A stretch of 64,000 nucleotides of DNA from Agromyces laixinhei (GTDB lineage: Bacteria > Actinomycetota > Actinomycetes > Actinomycetales > Microbacteriaceae): NCBI RefSeq assembly GCF_006337065.1, contig NZ_CP040872.1, positions 1,488,001 to 1,552,000 of the forward strand. Direction: 5' to 3'. A program made the translations under genes and the position numbers. The notes under the pieces were generated by a model. That model saw only the letters and a list, made by a program, of their open reading frames with translations, was not told where the DNA came from and searched no databases. Shown in pieces: positions 17,100-25,611 of the stretch. Position 1 is the stretch's first letter. Each line of letters starts with the position of its first letter.

Positions 17100-18977
17100 T
17101 CAGACGAGCAGCTGGTGCGCCGCCAGATCGCGATACAGCGGCACGGCGGCCACGAGCTCGGCGTGCGTTCCCTCGCCGACCACGCGGCCTTCGTCGAGCA
17201 CGATGATGCGGTCGGAGTCGATGACCGTCGAGAGCCGGTGCGCGATCACGATGAGCGTGCGCCCTTCGGAGACCGCATCGACCGCCTCGCGCATCATGCG
17301 CTCGTTGACCCCGTCGAGCGACGAGGTCGACTCGTCGAGCAGCAGGATCGGGGGAGCCGCGAGCAGCGCGCGCGCGATCGCCAGTCGCTGGCGTTCGCCG
17401 CCCGAGAGCATGATGCCGTCGTCGCCGACCGCGGCGTCGAGTCCGGCGGGGTCGCGATCGAGCACGCCGCCGAGGTTCACCGCGCGCAGCACGCGCTCGC
17501 AGGCCTCATCGCTCGCGTCGGGGCTGCCGAGCTTCAGGTTGTCGCGGAGGCTCCCGGCCAACACCGGAGCGTCTTGCTCGACGTAGCCGATCTGCGCCCG
17601 GAGCTCAGCGCGGTCGATGGCGCGCACATCGAGGCCGCCCATGCGGACGGTGCCGACCGAAGGGTCGTAGAACCGCTCGATCAGGGCGAGGATCGTCGAC
17701 TTGCCGGCGCCCGAGGGGCCGACGAGGGCGATGCGACGGCCGCGGGGCACCTGGAACGAGACCCCTCGCAGCACGGGCTGGCGCTCGGTGACGTCGGGCT
17801 CGGGCAGATGCTCGTCGGGAGTGTCGTTCGCCGGATCGGCCGGATCCTGACGCGTCGCCGCGTAGGCGAAGTACACGTCGTCGAACGCGATCGCCGGGGC
17901 ATCCGGCAGCACGCCTTCGTTCGCGTCGCCGACCATGAGCGCACGCGGCGCGAGGTCGCGGTCGTGCGCGTCTTCGTCGGGCAGGTCGAGGATCTCCTGG
18001 ATGCGCCCGAGCGCACCGAGCGCCTGGTTCACCGAGGTGATCGCACCGAATGCCTGGCCGAGCGGGAGGATCATCATGAACAGGAAGAGGATGAACGCGA
18101 CGAGGCTCGCGACCGTGATCGCTCCGGATGCCACGCGGTAGCCGCCGACGCCGAGCACGACGAGGAACGACACCTGCATCGCGATGCCGGCGACCGGAAC
18201 GATGAGCGCCGAGATCTTCGCGACCTTCACGCCCATGCGCCACGCGCCCGCTGCGTGCTCCTCGACATCGCGGATCTCGCGCTCGGTCGCCCCAGCGGCG
18301 CGGATCGTGCGCACCGCCCCGATGGCGCGTTCGACGGATGCCGCGACGTCGCCGACCTTCTCCTGCGCCTGGTGCGAGGCCTCGCGCACGCGGCGCGACA
18401 GGAGTGTCACCGTGGTGACGGCGACGGCGATGACGAGCACGGTGAGTCCGAGCAGCACCGGGTCGATGACGAGCATCGCGATGAGGGCGCCGATGAACGT
18501 GACCGTGCCGCCGATCGCCTCGACGAGGCCCTGCGTGAGCACGGCGCGCAGCATCGTCGTGTCGCTGCCGACGCGCGAGACGAGGTCGCCCGTGCGGCGG
18601 GTGTCGAACTCGGCGATCGGCAGTCGCAGCAGCTTGCCGATGAGTCGTCGGCGGCTCGAGAGCACGACGCCCTCGCCGGTGCGTTGCAGCAGGTAGTGCT
18701 GGTAGCCGGTGATGATGCCGCTGACGACGACGAGGGCGATGAGCGCCCACACGATCAAGCCGAGCGAATCGCCGGCGCCCACCACCTCGATGACCTGGGC
18801 GACGAGGAGCGGCTGGGCGAGGCTCGCGAGTGCGCCGATGACGGAGAGGATCGCGACCCAGATGAGCACGGGGCGGTGCTCGAAGATGAACGGCAGCAAC
18901 TGCCGGAACGTCGCGCGCGGTCCGGCGGGGGTCGCCCGTCGACCGAATGGGGAACGTCGGGTCTCGGTGGTGCTCAT
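17100..18977 (-). CDS. ABC transporter, fused permease and ATPase (exporter type)
   Basis: This 625-residue half-transporter of the MsbA/LmrA type dimerises in the membrane to export lipids, peptides or drugs. The membrane domain spans about residues 25-320 with six helices. The ATPase has Walker A GPSGAGKST with Lys426, signature LSGGERQR near 522, Walker B ILLLDEST and the H-loop IAHRLST. An acidic insertion (about 370-400, DPADPANDTPDEHLPEPD) lies in the early ATPase domain. The gene follows the small helix-turn-helix gene by 93 bases in the same direction and probably forms its regulated target. The cargo is unknown. Confidence 0.88.
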   Translation of the reverse strand: MSTTETRRSPFGRRATPAGPRATFRQLLPFIFEHRPVLIWVAILSVIGALASLAQPLLVAQVIEVVGAGDSLGLIVWALIALVVVSGIITGYQHYLLQRTGEGVVLSSRRRLIGKLLRLPIAEFDTRRTGDLVSRVGSDTTMLRAVLTQGLVEAIGGTVTFIGALIAMLVIDPVLLGLTVLVIAVAVTTVTLLSRRVREASHQAQEKVGDVAASVERAIGAVRTIRAAGATEREIRDVEEHAAGAWRMGVKVAKISALIVPVAGIAMQVSFLVVLGVGGYRVASGAITVASLVAFILFLFMMILPLGQAFGAITSVNQALGALGRIQEILDLPDEDAHDRDLAPRALMVGDANEGVLPDAPAIAFDDVYFAYAATRQDPADPANDTPDEHLPEPDVTERQPVLRGVSFQVPRGRRIALVGPSGAGKSTILALIERFYDPSVGTVRMGGLDVRAIDRAELRAQIGYVEQDAPVLAGSLRDNLKLGSPDASDEACERVLRAVNLGGVLDRDPAGLDAAVGDDGIMLSGGERQRLAIARALLAAPPILLLDESTSSLDGVNERMMREAVDAVSEGRTLIVIAHRLSTVIDSDRIIVLDEGRVVGEGTHAELVAAVPLYRDLAAHQLLV

Positions 18978-19070
18978 GTCCTCTTCCTGATTCGCGCGGC
19001 GATCGGATGTCGCATCCGCTCGGATGCCGCGCCGTCGCCGCCTTGCAGCTTACGTGGCCCGGCTGATGGG

Positions 19071-19298
19071 TCAGCCGCGTCCGTACTTCTTGTGGACGGC
19101 CTGCTTCGACACCTCGAGCGCGAGGGCGATGAGCTGCCAGCTCGACCCCGCGGTGCGGGCCCGCCGCACGGCGAGCGCTTCGGCGCGGTCGAGTTCGCGG
19201 TTGAGGGCGACGCGCGCGCGATGGAGTTCGCGCAACGCTCGGTAGGGGTCGTCGCCGTCGGCCGCCGCGATGGCGGTGCGCAGGGTGCCGTCGTCCAT
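19071..19298 (-). CDS. Tiny helix-turn-helix protein, likely repressor of the ABC exporter
   Basis: This 75-residue protein has an N-terminal helical stretch (YRALRELHRARVALNRELDRAEALAVRRARTAG) and a C-terminal helix-turn-helix-like segment, SWQLIALALEVSKQAVHKKYG. That segment looks like a DNA-binding half found in small actinobacterial regulators. The start codon ATG 19298 has no ribosome site, and the promoter fit makes the message leaderless. Two perfect GTCAAC-N4-GTTGAC sites overlap its -35 and -10, so autorepression is likely. The exporter gene downstream would share the control. Confidence 0.72.
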   Translation of the reverse strand: MDDGTLRTAIAAADGDDPYRALRELHRARVALNRELDRAEALAVRRARTAGSSWQLIALALEVSKQAVHKKYGRG

Positions 19299-19301
19299 GG
19301 C

Positions 19302-19346
19302 GTCAACGATAGTTGACGACGGTGCGAAGTGTCAACTTCAGTTGAC
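19302..19346 (-). promoter_or_regulatory. Promoter with two perfect 6-4-6 palindromes
   Basis: GTCAAC-GATA-GTTGAC is at 19302-19317 and GTCAAC-TTCA-GTTGAC at 19331-19346, 29 bases centre to centre (nearly three helical turns). On the minus strand TTGACA (19335-19330) and TATCGT (19311-19306), 18 bases apart, form a good promoter; one palindrome covers each box. Transcription would start at the ATG. Binding by the adjacent small regulator is inferred. Confidence 0.78.
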
Positions 19347-19397
19347 TTCGGCCCGTCGCGGGCTGCCGTACGCAACATCGGCGGAGGCTCGACGGGT

Positions 19398-20306
19398 TCA
19401 GCGAGCGGCGTGCGCACCCGGGCTCGTCAGCACGGACGCGGCACTCGCATGCCCGGCGACACATGCCGCTGCGGCATCCGCCCCACCGAGCGTGGCCGCG
19501 AGGAATCCCGCCGCGAAGGCGTCACCCGCTCCCGTGAGGTCGCGGATGCCCGTAACGGGCGGCACGTCGATGCGTGAGATCAGTTCGCCCGCCTCGACGA
19601 CATCGGTCGGCAGCGACCCGTGCTTGATGACCACGATGGGTGCAACGGATGCCGCGACCTCGCCGCCGCCCGTGAGCCCGAGCAGCGCCGCCTCGTCTTC
19701 GTTGGCGAAGAGCACGTCGGGTGCGGCGCTCCGGAGCAGGCCCAGCGCCCGATCGATGCCGAGGCCCGTGAGCAGCCCGGTCGAAGACGCGTCCATCGAC
19801 ACCTGCGCACCGGCCGCATGTGCCACTCCGGCGAGGCGCACGACCTCGCTCCGCATCGGCTCGCGCTCGAACCCGTAGGCAGGAACGTGCAGCCACGCCA
19901 CTCCGTCGAGCCAGGCGTCGTCCACTCGGTCGAGCCGAGCGGCCGCGGCTCGGTCGGGGAACATCGAGCGCTCGCCGTCCGCATCGACGAGGAGCACGAC
20001 GGTGCCGGTGCGGCCGTCGCGTTGGACCCGCACGTCGACGCCGCGTTCCGCGAGATCCGCGACGAGCGCGTCGCCCGCGGCATCCGTGCCGATCCTGCCG
20101 ACGAAGCGGGTCGGCACACGCGAGGCCGCATGGGCGGCGACGTTCGCGCCGCTGCCGCCGCGAGCACGGAACACCTCGGCGGCCGTGTCGGTCGCCGCGC
20201 GAACGGGTTCGCTCGTCCACACCACGATGTCCTCGACGAGGTCGCCGACGACGGCGAGCACTCCGACGGGTTCGGCGACCGGTCGGCCGTCAGCCGGCGA
20301 CGGCAC
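19398..20306 (-). CDS. psuK: PfkB family kinase, probable pseudouridine kinase
   Basis: This 302-residue ribokinase-fold enzyme has the GGSGANVAAHAA substrate motif and the C-terminal DLTGAGDAFAAGF anion-hole signature. It should phosphorylate pseudouridine to pseudouridine 5'-phosphate. The assignment rests on its neighbour psuG, which it overlaps by 17 bases with the GTG 20306 start used here; a GTG at 20261 is an alternative without overlap, but leaves little before the first strand. Without context the gene could be any sugar or nucleoside kinase of the family. Confidence 0.8.
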   Translation of the reverse strand: MPSPADGRPVAEPVGVLAVVGDLVEDIVVWTSEPVRAATDTAAEVFRARGGSGANVAAHAASRVPTRFVGRIGTDAAGDALVADLAERGVDVRVQRDGRTGTVVLLVDADGERSMFPDRAAAARLDRVDDAWLDGVAWLHVPAYGFEREPMRSEVVRLAGVAHAAGAQVSMDASSTGLLTGLGIDRALGLLRSAAPDVLFANEDEAALLGLTGGGEVAASVAPIVVIKHGSLPTDVVEAGELISRIDVPPVTGIRDLTGAGDAFAAGFLAATLGGADAAAACVAGHASAASVLTSPGAHAAR

Positions 20307-21207
20307 GCGCGATCTCCGCACCGAGTGCGACGTTGCCCCGATACACCTCGAGATTCACCTCGAGGCTCTGCCCGCCGGTCGCGCGCTGCACGTAGTCGAG
20401 CAGGAACGGCGTCGTGTCGTGCCCGGTGATGCCCGCCTCGGATGCCGCGGCGATCGCCTCGGCGAGCACACGGTCGTGGAACTCGGGGTCGAGCTGCTTC
20501 GCCTCGTCGACCGGGTTGGCCACGAGCACGGCAGACGCCAGCCCGAGTTCGTCGCGGGCGCGCGCGAGCGCCGCGGCATCCGCCGGGCTCTCGATGCGGT
20601 AGTCGAGCGGGAATCCGGAATCGGCCACATAGAAGGCCGGGTACTGCTCGGTGCGGTAGCCGACGACCGGGATGTTCAGCGTCTCGAGGCGCTCGAGCGT
20701 CGCGCCGATGTCGAGGATCGACTTGACGCCCGCGCTCACGAGCGTGATCGGCGTCGTGGCCAGCGTGCCGAGATCGGCCGATTCGTCGAACGTCTCGCTC
20801 GCGCCACGGTGCACGCCGCCGAGCCCGCCGGTCGACATGACCTTGATTCCCGCACGATGCGCGAGCCACGCGGTCGCCGCGACGGTCGTTCCGGCGTGGA
20901 GGCGCTTCGCCCGGGCGATCGGAAGGTCGCGCACGCTCGCCTTCACGACGTCCTGGGCGGTGCAGAGTCGCTCGATCTCTTCGGACGAGAGCCCGACGAC
21001 GGCGACTCCGTCGACCACGCCGATCGTGACCGGCGTCACGCCGAGGTCGCGCACCTGCGCCTCGGACGCGAGCCCGACCTCGAGGTTGCGCGGTGACGGC
21101 AGGCCATGGGTGAGGATCGTCGACTCGAGGGCGAGTACCGGACGGCCGGCCTCGAGGGCGGCACGGGTCTCGTCGCCGATGCGGATCGCGGCCGAGGAAG
21201 TCTGCAT
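20290..21207 (-). CDS. psuG: Pseudouridine-5'-phosphate glycosidase
   Basis: This 305-residue enzyme cleaves the C-C glycosidic bond of pseudouridine 5'-phosphate to uracil and ribose 5-phosphate, with Mn2+. Family hallmarks are ESTILTHGLPSPRN near the N-terminus, STGGLGGVHRGA and the VSAGVKSILDI stretch with the catalytic lysine region, then YRTEQYPAFY. Start ATG 21207 has GGAGG only one base upstream. psuG precedes psuK on the minus strand, the usual pairing for pseudouridine salvage from RNA turnover. No dedicated transporter is adjacent. Confidence 0.93.
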   Translation of the reverse strand: MQTSSAAIRIGDETRAALEAGRPVLALESTILTHGLPSPRNLEVGLASEAQVRDLGVTPVTIGVVDGVAVVGLSSEEIERLCTAQDVVKASVRDLPIARAKRLHAGTTVAATAWLAHRAGIKVMSTGGLGGVHRGASETFDESADLGTLATTPITLVSAGVKSILDIGATLERLETLNIPVVGYRTEQYPAFYVADSGFPLDYRIESPADAAALARARDELGLASAVLVANPVDEAKQLDPEFHDRVLAEAIAAASEAGITGHDTTPFLLDYVQRATGGQSLEVNLEVYRGNVALGAEIARAVAG

Positions 21208-21280
21208 GCCTCCATCGTAGAACCGGTCTCCATCGCCCGTGGGTTGTGCACGGCACAGTCGGCCGGTGCACGATGGAGAC

Positions 21281-22066
21281 ATGGACACCACTGCGACCGC
21301 ACTGGTCGGCATCTCGCACGGCACGGCATCCCCCGCGGGGCAGGCCGCGGTGCAGCGGCTCATCGACGCGGTGACGGCGGCCACCGCGACAGCGGCGGAG
21401 ACGACAGCGGCGCCGGCCGCACGGCCGGCTCTCGTGCGGCTCGGTCACGTCGACGTGCAGCAGCCGGATGTCGCGGCGAGCCTCGGCGCGCTGCCGACCG
21501 GGTTGCCAGCGGTGGTCGTGCCGCTCCTGCTCTCGGCGGGTTACCACGTGCATGTCGACCTGCGACACGAGATCGACGCCGTCGCCGACCGGCAGGTGCG
21601 TCTCGCGGCAGCGCTCGGCCCCGACGACCGACTCGTCGACGTGCTGCGCCGGCGCCTCGACGAGGCGGGCGCGACCGGCGACGACGCCGTGGTGCTCGCT
21701 GTGGCGGGTTCGAGCGACGTGCGCGCGGTCGACGACTGTCGTGACATGGGGGAGCGGCTCGCCACCGCGCTCGGCGTGCCGGTGACCGTCGGCTTCCTCT
21801 CCGCCGCCGAACCCCGGCTCGCCGACGCGATCGCCGCGGTGCGCGGTGCGGATGCCGGCCGGCGACGCGTCGTCGCGGCGAGCTACCTGCTCGCGCCCGG
21901 TTACTTCCAGGACCTCGCGGCGGCGGCCGGCGCCGACCTCGTCACCGAGCCCCTGTTGACCCCCGACGACGCTCCGAACGAGCTCGTCGACGTCGTGCTC
22001 GACCGTTTCGCCGCCGCGCTCGCCGGTGCGGGCGCGAGCGCCGACTCGGAGGCGCGGGAAGCATAG
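21281..22066 (+). CDS. sirB: Sirohydrochlorin ferrochelatase, CbiX/SirB-like
   Basis: This 261-residue protein has two CbiX-like halves: ISHGTASPAG begins the first, with the chelatase His, and VVPLLLSAGYHVHVD contains the second conserved His pair. The C-terminal half repeats the pattern with YLLAPGYFQDLA. It would insert iron into sirohydrochlorin to make sirohaem for the sulfite reductase encoded next. Start ATG 21281 has GGAGAC upstream. It is divergent from psuG and lies 154 bases before sirA, possibly with its own promoter. Cobalt chelation for B12 is the alternative, but no cobalamin genes are present. Confidence 0.82.
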   Translation: MDTTATALVGISHGTASPAGQAAVQRLIDAVTAATATAAETTAAPAARPALVRLGHVDVQQPDVAASLGALPTGLPAVVVPLLLSAGYHVHVDLRHEIDAVADRQVRLAAALGPDDRLVDVLRRRLDEAGATGDDAVVLAVAGSSDVRAVDDCRDMGERLATALGVPVTVGFLSAAEPRLADAIAAVRGADAGRRRVVAASYLLAPGYFQDLAAAAGADLVTEPLLTPDDAPNELVDVVLDRFAAALAGAGASADSEAREA

Positions 22067-22220
22067 CGCCGCAGGGCCCGAACGGCGCAGTGTGACGCCG
22101 CATTGCCGTGATTGACCTCGTGTTTCCTTCCTTGCCGTGATGTGACGGCGTTCGATCCGGCCTGCTTCCAACCCGCCTAATCTCGGTCGAAACCCGCATT
22201 CGCGGCGACCGAGGAGAGAC

Positions 22221-23966
22221 ATGACGCAGGAGACGATCGAGGCGCCGGGCCGCCCGGCGGCCCGCCCGGCGGCTCGTTCCGCCGAGCGTCCGCCGCGTCC
22301 GGCGAGCCGCCCGCACGGACAGTGGAAGGTCGACGGCCGGGCGCCGCTCAACGCCAACGAGGAGTGGAAGCAGGTCGACGACGGGCTCAGCGTGCGCGAG
22401 CGCATCGAGCGCGTCTACTCGAAGGGCGGTTTCAGCTCGATCGACCCGACCGACCTACACGGCCGATTCCGCGTCTGGGGCCTCTACACGCAGCGCAAAC
22501 CCGGCATCGACGGCGGCAAGACCGCGACGCTCGAGCCGCACGAGCTCGAAGACGAGTACTTCATGCTGCGCGTCCGCATCGACGGCGGTCAGCTGACGAC
22601 CGAGCAGCTCCGCGTCATCGGCGGCATCTCGACGGAGTTCGGCCGCGACACCGCCGACCTCACCGACCGGCAGAACGTGCAGTTGCACTGGGTGCGCGTC
22701 GAGGACGTTCCCGAGATCTGGCGCCGGCTCGAGTCGGTCGGCCTGTCGACCACCGAGGCGTGCGGCGACGTGCCCAGAGTCGTGCTGGGTTCGCCGGTCG
22801 CGGGCATCGCCGCCGACGAACTCATCGACCCGACTCCCGCGATCGACGAGATCACCGCCCGCTACCTCGGCGACCCGCAGTTCGCGAACCTGCCGCGCAA
22901 GTTCAAGACGGCGATCACCGGCCACCCGAGTCAAGACGTCGTGCACGAGATCAACGACGTCTCGTTCGTCGCCGTCCGGCACCCCGAGCTCGGCATCGGC
23001 TACGACCTGTGGGTCGGCGGCGGCCTGTCCACGGCCGCCCACCTCGCCGTGCGACTCGGCGCATGGGTCGCCCCCGAGCAGGTCGCCGACGTCTGGTGCG
23101 GCGTCACGTCGATCTTCCGCGACTACGGCTACCGTCGCCTTCGCAACAAGGCCCGGCTCAAGTACCTCGTCGCCGACTGGGGCGCCGAGAGGTTCCGCGA
23201 GGTGCTCGAGACCGAATACCTCGGCGCCCCCCTCCCCGACGGCCCTGCCGCGCCGAAACCGCTCACCCAGGGCGACCACGTCGGCGTGCACCCCCAGCAC
23301 GACGGACGCTGCTACATCGGCGTCACGCCGTTCGTCGGCCGGGTCTCGGGCTCCACGCTCACGGCGGTCGCCGAACTGCTCGAACGGCACGGTTCGGCGC
23401 GACTGCGCACGACGCCGCACCAGAAGATCGTGCTGCTCGACATTCCAGCGGCCGAGGTCGATCAGGTCATCGCCGAACTCGACGCACTCGGGCTGCAGGC
23501 ACGCCCGAGCCTCATTCGCCGTGGCACGATCGCCTGCACCGGCATCGAGTTCTGCAAGCTCGCGATCGTCGAGACGAAGCAGACGGCCACGACCGCGGTC
23601 ATCGCCCTCGAGGAGCGGCTCGCCGGCATCGACGTGCCGCACCCGATCAGCCTGCACGTGAACGGATGCCCCAACTCCTGCGCCCGCATCCAGACCGCCG
23701 ACATCGGCCTGAAGGGCCAGCTGCTCGCCGACGGTGAAGGCGGCCAGACCCCCGGCTTCCAGGTGCATCTCGGCGGCGGCCTCGCCTCCGCGACCCGCGA
23801 GGAGGCCGGCACCGGCCGCACCGTGCGCGGCCTGAAGGTCACGGCCGACGGGCTCGCCGACTACGTCGAGCGGGTCGTGCTCCGATTCATCGCCGATCGC
23901 GACACGACGGCCGACGAGACCTTCGCCGAATGGTCGCACCGCGCCGACGAGGAGGCCCTGCAATGA
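22221..23966 (+). CDS. sirA: Assimilatory sulfite reductase (ferredoxin)
   Basis: This 581-residue cytosolic enzyme reduces sulfite to sulfide with six electrons from ferredoxin. It has two repeated nitrite/sulfite reductase domains. The C-terminal repeat carries the cysteines for the 4Fe-4S/sirohaem centre: Cys439 and Cys445 in CTGIEFC, Cys483 and Cys487 in CPNSC. The first 40 residues are an Arg/Ala/Pro-rich tail. ATG 22221 has a GAGGAGA site. Nitrite reductases are close relatives, but the following cysHDN genes settle sulfite as substrate. It heads the sulfur operon and overlaps cysH by four bases. Confidence 0.92.
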   Translation: MTQETIEAPGRPAARPAARSAERPPRPASRPHGQWKVDGRAPLNANEEWKQVDDGLSVRERIERVYSKGGFSSIDPTDLHGRFRVWGLYTQRKPGIDGGKTATLEPHELEDEYFMLRVRIDGGQLTTEQLRVIGGISTEFGRDTADLTDRQNVQLHWVRVEDVPEIWRRLESVGLSTTEACGDVPRVVLGSPVAGIAADELIDPTPAIDEITARYLGDPQFANLPRKFKTAITGHPSQDVVHEINDVSFVAVRHPELGIGYDLWVGGGLSTAAHLAVRLGAWVAPEQVADVWCGVTSIFRDYGYRRLRNKARLKYLVADWGAERFREVLETEYLGAPLPDGPAAPKPLTQGDHVGVHPQHDGRCYIGVTPFVGRVSGSTLTAVAELLERHGSARLRTTPHQKIVLLDIPAAEVDQVIAELDALGLQARPSLIRRGTIACTGIEFCKLAIVETKQTATTAVIALEERLAGIDVPHPISLHVNGCPNSCARIQTADIGLKGQLLADGEGGQTPGFQVHLGGGLASATREEAGTGRTVRGLKVTADGLADYVERVVLRFIADRDTTADETFAEWSHRADEEALQ

Positions 23967-24682
23967 CCGCCCGCCGCACGGCAGACGAACTGCGCGCGCT
24001 CGCCGAGGCGGGAAGCGCGCTGCTCTCGCCCGATCACGGGCCGGAGGCATCCGCTGCGGAGGTCGTCGCCTGGGTCGCCGAGAACTTCAGGGTGGATGCC
24101 GCAGCGGTCGCCTGCTCGATGGCCGATGCCGTGCTGCCTCACGTGGCGGCGGCGCAACTGCCGGGGGTCGACGTGCTCTTCCTCGACACCGGGTACCACT
24201 TCACCGAGACGCGCGTGACGCGCGACGAGGTCGCCCGAGCTCTCGATGTGCGCGTCGTCGACGTGCTGCCCGAGCAGACCGTTGCAGAGCAGAACGCGGA
24301 GTTCGGCACCGACCTCTTCGCCCGCGACCCGGCCCTCTGCTGCGCACGGCGCAAGGTGGCACCCCTGCAGAAGGCGCTCGCGGGGTACGAGCTGTGGTTC
24401 ACGGGCGTGCGCCGTGAAGAGGCCCCCACGCGGGCGAACACGCCGCTCGTGCAGTGGGACGAGCGGAACGGGCTCGTGAAGGTCAACCCGCTCGCAGCGT
24501 GGACCTTCGATGAGCTGCTCGACTACGCGGGCGAGCACCAGGTGCCCGTGAACCTCCTGATGTCGCACGGCTATCCCTCGATCGGCTGCGAGCCGTGCAC
24601 GAAACCCGTCGCCGCGGGAGAAGATCCGAGATCGGGCCGATGGGCCGGTCTCGCCAAGACGGAATGCGGGTTGCACCTGTGA
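23963..24682 (+). CDS. cysH: Adenosine 5'-phosphosulfate reductase
   Basis: The 239-residue thiol-dependent reductase converts APS to sulfite. The paired cysteines Cys126-Cys127 and Cys209/Cys212 (GCEPCT) bind a 4Fe-4S cluster. That is the mark of the APS-using branch rather than the PAPS-using one, so no APS kinase is needed; none is seen here and CysN lacks one. The redox-active Cys236 is in the C-terminal ECGLHL. Start ATG 23963 overlaps the sirA stop as ATGA. Confidence 0.93.
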   Translation: MTARRTADELRALAEAGSALLSPDHGPEASAAEVVAWVAENFRVDAAAVACSMADAVLPHVAAAQLPGVDVLFLDTGYHFTETRVTRDEVARALDVRVVDVLPEQTVAEQNAEFGTDLFARDPALCCARRKVAPLQKALAGYELWFTGVRREEAPTRANTPLVQWDERNGLVKVNPLAAWTFDELLDYAGEHQVPVNLLMSHGYPSIGCEPCTKPVAAGEDPRSGRWAGLAKTECGLHL

Positions 24683-25611
24683 GCCTCATCGACACCATCA
24701 CGCCCAAGTCGGGCATCGACGCCCTCGATGCCCTGGACACCCTCGAGTCCGAGGCGATCCACATCATCCGCGAGGTCGTCGCCGAGTTCGAACGACCCGT
24801 GCTGCTCTTCTCGGGCGGCAAGGACTCCGTGCTCGTGCTCCACCTCGCCGCCAAGGCGTTCTGGCCGGGAAGGGTGCCGTTTCCGGTGCTGCACGTCGAC
24901 ACCGGTCACAACTTCCCCGAGGTGATCGAGTTCCGCGACCGCACGGTCGAGCGACTCGGGCTCCGCCTCGAGGTGGCCTCCGTGCAGGACTACCTCGACG
25001 ACGGCCGCCTCTCCGAGCGAGCCGACGGCACGCGCAATCCGCTGCAGACGCAGCCGCTGCTCGACGCCATCGCCGGCGGCAGGCATGACGCCGTCTTCGG
25101 CGGCGCCCGCCGCGATGAAGACAAGGCGCGCGCGAAGGAGCGGATCCTGAGCCTTCGCGACGAGTTCGGGCAGTGGGACCCGCGCAACCAGCGCCCCGAG
25201 CTCTGGGACCTCTACAACGGACGGCACGTCGTGGGCCAGCACGTGCGGGCGTTCCCGATCTCGAACTGGACCGAGCTCGACGTATGGCGCTACATCGAGC
25301 GCGAGCAGATCGAGCTGCCGCCGCTGTACTTCGCGCACGAGCGCGAGGTGTACCGCCGCGACGGCATGTGGCGTGCGGTCTCGGAGGTCTCGCCGGCGCG
25401 CGCCGATGAGGCCATCGAGCGTCGCACGGTGCGGTACCGCACGGTCGGCGACATGAGCTGCACCGGAGCGGTCGAGTCGGCCGCGGCATCCGTCGCCGAT
25501 GTCGTCGCCGAGGTCGCGACCTCGACGCTCACCGAGCGCGGCGCCACCCGGGCCGACGACCGCATCTCGGAGGCCGCCATGGAGGACCGCAAGAAGGACG
25601 GATACTTCTGA
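24679..25611 (+). CDS. cysD: Sulfate adenylyltransferase subunit 2
   Basis: This 310-residue PAPS-reductase-fold subunit activates sulfate with ATP to give APS, working with the CysN GTPase. The PP-loop LFSGGKDSVL is near residue 44, and the family's C-terminal DRISEAAMEDRKKDGYF ending is complete. The start chosen is GTG 24679 (SLIDTITPKSG follows), overlapping the cysH stop as GTGA; ATG 24664 is an alternative adding five residues. It overlaps cysN by one base (TGATG). Confidence 0.93.
   Translation: MSLIDTITPKSGIDALDALDTLESEAIHIIREVVAEFERPVLLFSGGKDSVLVLHLAAKAFWPGRVPFPVLHVDTGHNFPEVIEFRDRTVERLGLRLEVASVQDYLDDGRLSERADGTRNPLQTQPLLDAIAGGRHDAVFGGARRDEDKARAKERILSLRDEFGQWDPRNQRPELWDLYNGRHVVGQHVRAFPISNWTELDVWRYIEREQIELPPLYFAHEREVYRRDGMWRAVSEVSPARADEAIERRTVRYRTVGDMSCTGAVESAAASVADVVAEVATSTLTERGATRADDRISEAAMEDRKKDGYF

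Noticed and set aside
22067..22220. A possible S-box, McbR or CysR site before sirA
   Set aside because: No conserved riboswitch core or known regulator palindrome could be found in these 154 bases.
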